Of a DNA stretch of 64,000 bases, positions 36,107-47,500 are shown piece after piece (within the stretch, counting starts at the first letter, position 1; the number at the start of each line of letters is the position of its first letter). A program made the translations under genes and the position numbers. Under the pieces are notes generated by a model, which saw only the letters and a program-made list of their open reading frames with translations, did no database searches and was not told where the DNA came from. The stretch covers positions 1 to 64,000 of the forward strand of contig LRSR01011875.1 of assembly GCA_001579985.1 (NCBI GenBank), read 5' to 3'. Origin of the DNA: Hypsibius dujardini. Its lineage: Eukaryota; Tardigrada; Eutardigrada; Parachela; Hypsibiidae.

Positions 36107-39100
36107 TTAAACGCCACTGCAGCATACCGAATATGATAGAAACAACTCCCGCTGATTAAGTGACTCATGAAACGAGTCATTTCCATAACCTTTAAATTTC
36201 CAAATGTGACCGGCGCTGTATCTGCTAGTTAAGCTCGGTCGTTCTTTCAGGTAAACCCGCAACCACTGCATTTCACTGGAACAGTGCAGTAGCTGAAGGT
36301 AGCGCCAGTCCTGCTTGTCGAGTGTCGCCCACTGATCTGCAGTGACAACTTCCATAGCAAGTCCAATAAAAGTTAAACAAGGCATTTCCTCCAGCACATT
36401 TTGTCGAAACTCCACAAAGCCGCTCCTCTTCATGACAATCGTGCGCAAGTGGTTGAGTGTGACAAAGTCACCCTTGGCAAGGGTGATGCCATGGCATCCC
36501 TGGAACTCCAGGTGCACGAGATTTGGGAGCTTAATTTGCGAGAAAAGAGAGCTGTGGAAGTTGGTCACACCCTGCAGCACCAGCGTGATGACTTTGTCAC
36601 TGATCAAGGCAAATGCTTCGCTCTCAAACACCGTCATACTTGCCACGGTGACCGCCAACGGATTGTCTCTACCCGTTTCGGAAATGTCCTTGAACACTTC
36701 CGTTAGATGGTCTTTTTCCACATGAACGTCACAGTGAATTGAGAGGACCCCAGCTCCCAGCACGGAAACACAGCATGTATTGGAGTTCCAGGCAGCTAGC
36801 TCATGCTTGGAGAAGGTACCCTCCATGCGGAAGGGCGGCAGTCCGCGTGACACCTCCGAGCGTGCCCGCGCAACGATGTGTTCGGCTTCGAAGATTTCGA
36901 AGGACAAAATGGGTAGACTTCTGCCCGGCTGACGACTTTCGCTGTCCACAAATGACCACAACTCACCGGCCTCCTTGGCTTCCAACAACCAGCTGTGATC
37001 TCGAAAGTATTGACGCAACCATTCATACTTGTCCGAATCGTGGAATCGAATTAAATGATCTCGTGAATTGTCCGAACTGCAATCTAAACAGTGGTCCATG
37101 CAGAGCGACTAGCTGGAGACATTTCAGTTGTTCGAAAGTGTTCTGCTCGATCAGTGCAACTGTACTGTTATGTGCGATGACCGCTCTGAGGCCGGGGAAT
37201 GAGTCGAGTTGACCCTTTTTCAAGGACACGTTGATACAATCAACAAATCGTAGTTCCAGGAGATTTGGCAGTCGCAGGTGAGTAAGTGCACTTCCGTCGA
37301 AATCGTGCCATTCGTGGATGTACAACACACACACTGCGTCGGAAACCGCCGTCAGACTATTTTGCAGCGACGTCTGCCGGCCGAATAACCGTATCATCAG
37401 TGGATGGTCTTTGTTGAGGGACTGCAAAGCTTCGCATACGGTACGTAGTGCTTCTGGAGACGTGCCTGAACGGCAGAATACAGACCACAGGGCGGACGGC
37501 TGAGCGTTGATAACGTCATAAGTTCTCACCAATATCGATGGATAATCTCGGGCGAGTCTCTCGAGCAGTTCGACATCCGGCTCTGTCAGCGCATGCATTT
37601 TGAAGTTGCGAGCGGCGATATTTTGGTCATCGCCGAGATTGACCCAGCAGTGGTGGGGGATCTCTCTGGCATGCGTACCGTAATGCTTGTTACACGAGTC
37701 GCCGTATAACCACACCTCGCCCGGTGCCTTCGGTTGGAACAAGTGGGGCATCGCGGTTGCGTAATCCCGGAGCCAAGTATACTCAGCAGACATGAATATT
37801 CGCTGCATGGAGCGCCGTTCCAGCAGAGTTGCGTCCATCAGACCTTGACGTTCCCTGGTCAGTAGATTGAGCCCTAGATAAGCCAGACGCGGCAGTTCTT
37901 GGAAGACGTTTTCCTCTATATGAGACAGTGTGCTTTTCAACAGCAGTATCGATCTGAGGCTAGGGAGACCAGCGAAATGGCCGCTCCTCAGGGAAACGTT
38001 GTTGCAGTTTTTGAAGGACAGCTCCACGAGGTTGGGCAAGCTGACACCGGCGAATTGACTGCTATCCCAGCCATTTCCTCCGTTAAACCTGAAAGCAGTA
38101 ACCCTCGACTTGGAATACGTAACGGTGGAAGCATGCCTGAAAAATAACCAGCAATCCCAAAAGGAATGGTTAAAGGTTAAATTTTATACGGCTTTTTTCC
38201 AAAATTGATTTCCAATTTTCCAAAATTTCAACTGCCTTTTCCAAAATGTATACTGGACATTCCAAAATGTATACCGCGTTCGGAAATTTATCCCACATGT
38301 TCCGAAATTTATAACACGTTTTCTGTTTCCATTTGCCAATAATTATACCGCTTTTTCTCATTTAAATGATTTCCCTTTTTTGCCAAAGACCTTGCGTTGA
38401 GGACTGGCGGATATAGTGTTAACTGAGTCCTAGTCGTCATCAATCGGACTTTTAAAAACAATTACCACTGTGCGTACCAGCCAGGCGTAATACCTATAAG
38501 CTATAGTACTATGTGTGGATGGTCACAGTATTCGTTTGTTTTGACATACAAATTTCGAGGGATGTTGCTAATTAGACGTTTTTAGTAGGAGCACATCCCT
38601 AAAAACCAGCTTTAAGGCATGCCTAAATAATGGGTGTTTGGGCAGTGCTTCTCAAAATAAAACATATACTAACCACCCACTACAGCCAACCTATCTTTCC
38701 CTATGCAATTCTTAAAGGCCGTCTCTATCCCCCGCTTTGCAGCTCAAATTTGTCCTCCCACAATGTTTCTTCTTTTTTTTAAATTGAAACTAATATGTAG
38801 CGCAGAGAAACTAATACGGTAGTGAAGTCCAGAAAATTTGCTTGTAGTCCTGTGAAAATGATCTTATTTTTTTTTATCATGCTATATATATTGGTAAATA
38901 CATATGCAGTGTTGTGTGATCTAGGGCACTTGATGCGCACTTCAGTCATATGCGGCGCCGGAGGCCGGAGGTCGCCGTTACACTGGTATGTATTAAGCCT
39001 GACTGGTATATACAGCCGCAGTTTTCAGTTAAAATGCCGACTGCTGACAGTTGGAAAAATTGACTATCGACCAGTCCGAAACCCAATGTATTTCGCAAAA

Positions 39101-42100
39101 AAAGTTAAATCAAGTGTAGACCGGGATATGGATCTGACCAGTGTCCAGCAGAGTTCAATTCCAGCATTTTGCATTGGGACAATAGTTTTACCATTTGCCA
39201 TTAACGCTGCCATTTTGAAATGCCATTGCCACTGCCACTGCTAAATCACTCCTCAATAGATCAGACACTCTCAAAAACAATTTCGATTCGATGATTGAGT
39301 TACTGAATTTTCCCCCGTCCGGTCAACAATTGAGTGTCGCTGCATATTGTAACAAGCCGAAGGTATCCGCTCACCTTAAAGTCACAATACTATCGCCCGC
39401 ACCTCCTAGCCTAGAGGATAGGTCTTTTAGTCTGTTCGACACATCCAGCGATAAGGCAATTCTTAGGTCCCCGTATCTTTTTACTGCGCCCAGTACTTTT
39501 GTCACGTCCGAAGACGCTTCCTCGATGATCACTGATTGATCGGTCGACAGGAATCTCTCCAATTGATGGGAGGATTCCTCATCTTCCGGCCCGGAGTCAT
39601 CCTCGCTCCAGTTGATGTCATAGTCGCTACCGGACTCATCTTTGTCGTACCGCCGATGAATGTGCATCAGTGCGCTTCGGCTAGGCCATTTCACTTCGCA
39701 TCTGGCAGTTTGTAACGATGGTACCTTACTCCATAATTCGGTTAAATCATCCGTGGACGCAGTAGTCAGGAGGCACGGTGTGTCGGGTGTGAAGAGTTTG
39801 TTCATACGTAACTCTGCTGCAGGCGGTCGACTCTCGGGGTTTACATCCAGGCAGTGACGAATGACGGGCCGGAGTTCCGGACAGTGAGGCAGATGATCGG
39901 GAATTTCCGGCACCCCGCCGGTCTTCATAAAGTCCGTCAGCGCGGCAAGGTTTGTGAATTTCGTCAGAATGAAATCGGGGCAGCCGGCCTTTTGGAACCG
40001 CATGCCCCGCGCAATGGGCAGGTACCCTACAGCCAATGAAATGACAGACCTAAAACCGTTATTTCTCTGCCACTACTAATGAGACTATCTGGAACTTGTT
40101 TGTCACCAAGCCTGAATTTATTACAGGCGGAAAGGTGAGGTTCTACATAAACTCTGGAAAATGGCAGACAAAAATCTCTGGGAGACCCGATCTCAATAAT
40201 GGCCGCCGCTAAACTCTCATATACTCTCACAAAAATAGTTCCTTCTGGAAAACCTAAACATGCTTTGATAGCCCGCAATGAATGTGCAGAGAAAAAAAAG
40301 TTTCATGAGGCGAGTGCATATATGTAAGATACAGTCCACCAAAAATCTGACAGAAATTTGGGAAGATTTTGTCATAAAAATTGCTTGTTGAAAAGGGCTC
40401 TACACTTGGCGGTGCGCAGCTTGCCACCTGACGCATGCTCGCAACCATTTTGATATCAATCTTCTGCTGTGGTGTTGAGCTATCACTTAAATTAAAATAG
40501 GCAGAAACTGAATCTTGCTAGAAGATGAATTGGACCTTAATTCGCCATATTCGCCATATTACGATTTGTGCAAGTTTGATGGGTTGTCAAGATTGACGGC
40601 TCCATAAAAAATTAATACTGTAATCAAGATGAGTTTGTGGTTCAAGGTAGTCCAATAGTAAAGCTTAACAATAGCTGTTTCAGTTTTTTTATGAATGGAA
40701 GAATATTGAGCCAGAGCGGTTTGTTTCAGTGTCACGCGAACAAACCACAAATGCTATACTGTGCTGGGCCACGCACTATTTCCACCGGGATCCACAAAGA
40801 GATTCACGGCAAGGCCACGATGAGTTTTCGCATTTATTTACTGGCACATATTATGTAGCAAACAGAATTTGGAATAATCTGGCGTTTTAACTTTTTGATG
40901 AATATTTGCGCTCTCATCGCGGGAGCGTGGCAAAGTTTGTCTCAAAAGCATTGCCGAACCCGGTATCGTTCTCATCCCAACCCCATCCCATCCCGTGGCC
41001 AGCTCTAATAGACCTTGGAAACATCACCCTATAAATATACATATGCACGGACAGAATGCTTGGCTGACCGAGTTTCAGCTACGGTCGTTTGTGCAAGTAG
41101 AGAATGGCTTTGGGTCTCGGTCAGCCAGCCTTCTGTCCTTGCGTGCATCAACCGTACCTAGAGCCATATCGAGGAAGACGCAACCAAGACTCCAGACGTC
41201 GGTCTTCCTGCCCGCACGGCTCGAGAGATCGCTGGGCAAATTCCCAAGGGAATAAAGGCGGGCCATCTCGGGGGAGAAATAGGCTAAGCTGCCCCTCAAG
41301 TCGCGGATGTCGCTGGTTTTGGTGTGACCATCCTGCAAGACTACGGGACTGTCGAGGTCGCATATCTTGAGGGTACCGGCGCCGAGGGTGTACCGTTCGT
41401 ATTTGAGGATATTTAACGGCTTAAGATCCGTATGGGCGATATCCAACGAATGAATGTATGAGAGCCCGTCTAAAAGTTGCCTGCAATAAATGATCACCCA
41501 TGGCGACGGTATTGGGCCAAATTCCAGAAGTTTTACGAGAGTTCCAACTGTCAACCAGCCGATAATGAGTTTGATAGAATGACACAGTACAGGGATTTTG
41601 CGTTATGATGAACAATGTATCTGCCAAAAATGTTTCATATTGCACATTCAGTTTCTGTAACATTTATTCAAGCCCCGCAGTCTGCCAATTTAACTTCCAT
41701 CAAGATTCATGGCAAAAACGTATAAAACTGTTATTGCGAAAGAAAAATATGAATCAAGGTGTTGAAAGCATGCCAAACTCCATGGGGGCAATTCGCTAAG
41801 CCCCAAAATCTCAGAGGCTCGTTTGAGGTCCTTAGAAGTTGGAAGCAGAAGCCCTCGTAGTAGGGCTAGGAGGTGGGCAAAGGGGCAAAATGCATTGTTT
41901 TAAAGAAAGAACCCTAAATTGGCTTATGACCTCTGATAATTTTGAAACTAGTGAGGGTGTGAGGTTCTGGTTTCCAGGGGCCCCTGAAATTTCAAAACAT
42001 TTTCAAAAACATGAGTTTGTTCACTAAATTTAAACCGTTCTTGAATGTTTTGAACCTCCCCATTTGCATGTGTCAATAGGGAGCTTATTTTGGACCACAG

Positions 42101-42895
42101 CAAACATCAAATTTGATCGAAAAACAAACATTGTTTAAAGTGTTTTGAAATCCCGGGGGTCTTGGAATTTAAACCCCAGACCCTCATAAGTTTCAAAATG
42201 ATCAGGGATCATAGGGGCCGAATTTTTTATTCAATCTCAAAATAACCTGCATTTTGCTCGTTTGCCTAACCCCTGACCCCACCCCACCATGAGGCGTCCT
42301 GGTTGCGACTTGTAAAGTGTAAGCCCCGTAGCTTGCTTCTTCATTTAGAATTTTCCTTCAAAAAAAGTACAACTGCCTTTCTTAAAAGCTTTTCACCCGC
42401 TTCCAAATAAATTTTCCTTTTTCGTCAATAAACATGGCTTTGATGCGTTTGTCAGCGAAAAAAGACAGTTTGCTTGTTTTGTCATTGATAAACAAACCGG
42501 CATTTTATTTATTAATTGGCCTTGTCCTTAGCAGCACACGTTGATTCCTACCTGCGCAGTGTTCCATAATTAGGCTTAGTTTTGGTGGACCAGTAATTGG
42601 GCCGGCGTGGGCTGCAATATAGCGGATTACGTTAGGATGTTGGAGTTTTAGAACTGCTTCCATTCCGCACACAAGCGGCGCGACAATTCCGATTGGAGAT
42701 CTGCCGCCGGAACGTCAGCCGGCAGCTGTTTCACGGCGATCAACCTGCTGGCAAGGTGAAAGCACAGCAGCTCCCCACGAAAAACATCACCAAACGCTCC
42801 CTCGCCGAGAAGCGCGGTCAAGGTATACTCGACAGTGTCGCCATCGAGTTCAAATGCTCCTGTTCCTATCATCTTGTCTTCCTCACAGCCCTGAT
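36107..42895 (-). CDS. Protein kinase fused to three tandem LRR modules
   Basis: Minus strand. Exons: 42895-42552 (P-loop GEGAFGDV, VKQL Lys, LQHPNVIRYIAAH), 41547-41158 (IAHTDLKPLNIL catalytic loop, CDLD in place of DFG, SPE, DVWSLGCVF), 40026-39375 (end of kinase, CLDVNPESRPPAAEL, then an acidic tail), and 38136-36107 (LRR region). The third exon ends ACTTTAAG/GTGAGC in phase 2 and the last begins after TTTTTCAG with one base, so they join in frame. The LRR exon has three units of about 250 aa, each with LPNLxxLxFxxC and later a WLRxY motif. A plausible start is the Met at 42872, with an upstream non-coding exon not found. Two frame disruptions are visible: one base appears missing in helix C near 42672 (before AVLKLQHPN), and a net 14-nt shortfall near 37090 in LRR unit 2. 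It is either a pseudogene or carries assembly errors. The kinase keeps Lys, the catalytic-loop Asp, Asn and the metal-binding Asp. MAP3K-like by eye; substrate unknown. Confidence 0.72.
38195..38355. repeat. Imperfect ~21-bp minisatellite
   Basis: About six to seven imperfect copies of a unit like TTCCAAAATGTATACCG in the intron separating the kinase exon from the LRR exon, just upstream (on the minus strand) of the LRR acceptor-side sequence. Variants include TTCCGAAATTTATAACAC. Confidence 0.6.
41855..42290. repeat. Large foldback element in a kinase intron
   Basis: The left arm (about 41870-42010) and right arm (about 42135-42285) are imperfect reverse complements over roughly 140-150 bp. 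For example, ATAATTTTGAAACTAGTGAG pairs with the complement of ATCATTTTGAAACTTATGAG, and GGGGCAAAATGCATT with the complement of a GAGCAAAATGCAGG block. The spacer is about 125 bp. Non-coding. It sits between kinase exons ending 42552 and starting 41547. Confidence 0.6.
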
Positions 42896-44597
42896 CTGCG
42901 TAAAAGGAAACAGGAACAACTAATAGGATGTTTCAGAGTAAAACTAATTGTCGGCAGGCTAATTGAAATCAAAAATAAACCAACCAATCCCATCAATTCC
43001 GCCAGTTTATACTCTGAGTGTGAAAAAAGATAGTTTTTTTTAATGAATCAGCAGAAATTTATTAAAACGAAAGCGGCTCTTATCAATCAATCAAACATTC
43101 AGACAAACGGCTAACATCTTCTCACACTTTCCTCGCTCTCTTAAGCTTCTTACATTCAAACACTCAACCTCGTGAACATTATGGAAGTAAAACGACTATT
43201 TTTTAATATAGATACTAGGTTCTGAAAGGTTGAGAAAGCAAAACAGGAGTGAGTTATTTACGTCACACCGGGCACTCAATCCAGTCCAATCGACTAACAT
43301 AATCGGGTGTAACATACGCGCGAAAGTTTGTGGACCGAAAACTACTCCAGTTATACTTGGGAATGCTCTCTGTGCAGGCTCGACGAAAACTACCACGCGG
43401 TTACCAAAACGGTGCGTGTTCAGAAGCAGATACAATTTTGTAAATGGAATATCCGTTCCTCGGACCGCTGCACCCACTCTCATATATGGCGAGGAAGAAA
43501 ATACGCGATCAAGTCATTCGCGACGAAGCATTCTCAAAATTTAAAGTGCAAGAACAATATTCACACCCCATAGATATTAAATGTTTGAACTAGATACGTT
43601 TAATCAAATATTTTGGAGCACGTCTCATGGGAGTGTTTGTTCTACCTGGAGCGGTCTCTTTTTCGGTTATAAAGAGAGATTTCCATAAATTGTACCGAAA
43701 GGCGCCCGCCGGTAGGCGGCGGAAAATGTAACAAACCTCATGAAGGGGGTTTGCAATGCATATCTTTACATCTGTCTGCTTCTGACCTGTTTCAGCGGGA
43801 TTCGATTTTACCAGCAATTTTCATTGCCTCTTGTTAACGAGTAGTGTGCTCCGAAATATTTTACTGACCATTGACATTTGTCAAAAATTGATCATTGGTG
43901 CTCTTGATTGCTCCGCCCACGAGCTGGTCATTTACTTTCTTAGTGATTCGGACGATTAGGGCAAATTTAAGCTGACCGACATGAAGAAGACGGGGAATAC
44001 AGAGACTAATGGCTCAGACACCCGGGTGGAGTGAATCTATTAATCTGATGGGTTAAGCAGCTCAGGCAGACTGAACAGGGCGGACAGGGTAGACAGGGTG
44101 GACCCGGGAGACAAGGGGAAAAGGAACGCAATGTCTCTCCCGTCTGACTGCTCCTTCTACTCTTAATGCTTGCATTAGGAGGCTGGAAATATGAAAGGGC
44201 TGCCACAAAATCATACAGCCCCAGTAACATAAGATGTGACATTAACATGTGCCCCCTTACATGTGTTGCTGGCATAACTGGGGCTGCATATGGAAGCCGA
44301 GATACTGTACATAACGATGTTGTGTCCTGTTTCCTGTGTCGACTAAAAAAAAGCGAAATCCTTCACATGCTCCCAACGATGGGGACGCCCAACGGTATAG
44401 TATTACCATATGACGCCGTCCGGAAACAACGCGCGTTTCTGGTGAATCATATACCTGCTAATCTTACTTTTATACCTTTGGATTAATGGTTTCGCGGAAA
44501 GGCAGGCAAGCCTGTGTTTGTACTTCGCGGTCTTCCGCAAGACAATTGTTTCAGTGCATTCAAAACAAGGAAGAGTTAAGCGCATGCATTTCGAGCA
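42896..44597. other. Spacer between the kinase and chitinase-like genes
   Basis: Should hold the promoter and any 5' exon of the kinase gene and the 3' flank of the chitinase-like gene; both are on the minus strand. Short open frames at 43196-43573 and 44006-44486 overlap on both strands without recognisable features. No first exon for the kinase could be fixed. Confidence 0.4.
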
Positions 44598-47500
44598 TCA
44601 AAACCCACCAAAAATACACTTTCGGTAATAAGAGGAGAACTTGGAGCCGGGCGGGCAGTTATACTCCTGCACACTCCGACCCAAAACTCCAAACTCCCAA
44701 CAGGTATAAAAAAGACCCTTGTCCTTTCCGGCAGTCGCACCACCTACACACTGCACCGAGGTCGTGGCATCCCCTTTTCCGTTTGCAATAAAAACCGCCG
44801 CGGCAGAAGTCTTTGGCTTGGATTTCGGAAGGGCAAATAAATTGGGAATAGTTTGCGTGACGCTCTCCGGAATCGGGCACTCCACAATCGACCACGGCTG
44901 TGTACATTGCACACCTTTGGCACAGGTCTCCGTGGCGTTGACTGACGGTTGGTCGTTCACCCAACGGAAACACTGAACTACCTCGTTGCAGTCTTTTGTC
45001 GCGGAAACACATCGCGTTTCATGCGGAAACCCAGGCTTCAGGTTGGCCGACTCCGCTTTTGCCGCTTCCGGCTGCAGAACCGAAGCCACGGCCCGTGTTA
45101 AGGGAAACGGCGCTCCACAAAATCCCTTCACGTCATCCTGGTCAGCCGAATAGATGTACACACCTGGATCGAATCGAATTGCCAGTAATCATACTTTTAA
45201 ATCAAATGAAAGGGTACAATTGTCTTAACAAAAAAAGCTCTCGACTGGTTCTTCAAAATTGCATCGGAATATGTAAAAATCTAGTGTTTTTGATACATTA
45301 TAAAACCTCAAGTTTAATTAATGTATTTTGACTAACCTGCAAGATGGTTGGTTTTGGCGTAATTGGCTTTTTCTTTGACGCTGGTTTCATCCTCATACAT
45401 GATGATCTGGTCGGAGGAGTAGGCGTAGGGTACTTTCATCACTGGGTCTCGAAACACGGTGTAATTGGCTAAGGCAACGCGGCTACAGGTCTCGGAGTAG
45501 ACAAGGAAACCGGGTGCCGAAGTGATCGGACCCCTTCGACCGTCTCCGCTGAATATTTTGCCATACGCGTCGGCGGGTGCGGTGTCGTTGGGGACCTTGT
45601 AGGTGCGGGCGAAGCTGGGGATCCCGATCACCAGCTTGTCGGAGCTGATTCCCGCGTCCAGCCACATTTGCACCGATGAATCCTGCAAGTCAAACGTGCA
45701 CTTTCATTGACCAATTAAAGGGGGTCAAACCGTGAGCGACGATTAACAGCGTTCAAATTGAATTTGTATTAACGCTTTGTTAATTTCAGTCAATGAAGTT
45801 GAAGCGATTCATTTGAAGTACCTAAAAAGCCGACAAATAAATGCAGGTAAATAAAACGAAATTCTAATTACGCACCGATATGTTTTATATGAGATGGGCC
45901 TTTTAATAAAATTCCAGAGCACATGATTTTCCTCCATATTAAATAGTAATATTTGTATAGATAAACTTTACCAACAACTTTAATTTAATTGAAATTAGAA
46001 ATACATCGTTCGAAGGAAAATAATTCAGTTTCAGTTTATGTGTGTATTATGCGCACCACTGTGATGGTTCCGTTGTCGGTGAAGAGGGGACTGGGATGGC
46101 TGATGGTTCCGTTCCACCAGCCGGCGAGGTCGTAGGTGATTACATACGCTAAGTCTACTGCGCTGTTCGGAACGGTGTTAAAACATTACAGAGCGAACCA
46201 GAGAACAAGAGTTTAGTCTGTTGGAACCTGTTGATTTGAACTGGATCGTAGTTGGCCAAGTAGCCAGGAGCTGGAGATACCGTCACTCCGATGAATAGAC
46301 GATTGGTCTTGGAGGCCGCCGCTGCAGCGTCGAACGCCTTTTTCATTTCCTTCATTCAAAATACAAATACATGCCGCTGAAGCATTCGAAATACAGGAAT
46401 GATACTGCTATCAGTATTAATAATTAATAATATTAAAAATATACATATATCAAAGGCATAAATAATTATAAATTATTAATTATAAATTATTCTGGTACAT
46501 TAAAAATATCAATATTTTTAAATATATCTTTTAAAAGCACCCATACTAATTATTCACATTTCATTATCAGTATATATAAAAAATATCAATATTAATTAGT
46601 CACATTTAATTATCAGTATCTGATGAAAATATCAATAAACATTATTCGAACTAAATCTTACCCAATTATTATAGTGAATGATATTATTATCATTATTAGA
46701 TCAGTTGACGTGAACGAATTTCAACCATTTCTGAGCCATATATTCTTACTGTTAAAAGTAACCCGTAATTTTTAGCATCGCCTGATGCACCTCCTCGGAC
46801 GACCACGCCAGGGTAGAGCCAATCTAAAACAACACAAAGTCGTACCACTAATAACTCACTTTTTCATACTTTCACTATGGCTGACCTCCTCCACATACCG
46901 ATGAAAATGCCATCGAGCTCAAATTTCGTGCAGAAGTTGATGACACTCTGAATGAAGATCTGCCGGGTTTGAGAAGAGTTCGCCTGCAAAACCGTAAAGG
47001 CAACAGGCGTTATACTGTAGAATAAATTATATGAAGGGAATCATTAAATTAAATTAAAATACTTAAATTTTAATAATTAAAAATTAATTTAATAATTAAT
47101 AACTAATTTCATAATTTAATAAAATAATAAAATTAAAGAATTAAATTGAATAATTAAATTAAACTACGGGATTAGTAAGTGAAATTAAATTAAGAGATTG
47201 TAATGACTGCGGATGAGTATGCAGAGCTGAAGACACACCATTTGGCTGAAGATCCATCCTCCCGCGGTCCAGCCACCGACCCTGGAATAAAGCAGACGAT
47301 ACTTTGGCAACTACACTTCCATTCCATATATTCTTGACAGTAATTATGGTAAATCCGTTTCATCACAATTTGATATCCACTTTTACTTTTTCTTGGAGAG
47401 CTAGAAGCGTTGACTCACCCGATGAGAGTCTTTAAAGCTGCATTTTTTCTCTTCAATGAAACGAATTTCTTTATATTTCCTGCAAGTATTTCAGTTACAA

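Noticed and set aside
38822-39244. 140-codon open frame ending in CHCHCHC
   Set aside because: No ATG at its start, it lies within the intron joining the kinase to the LRR exon, and the terminal repeat comes from a simple GCCATTGCCACTGCC run.
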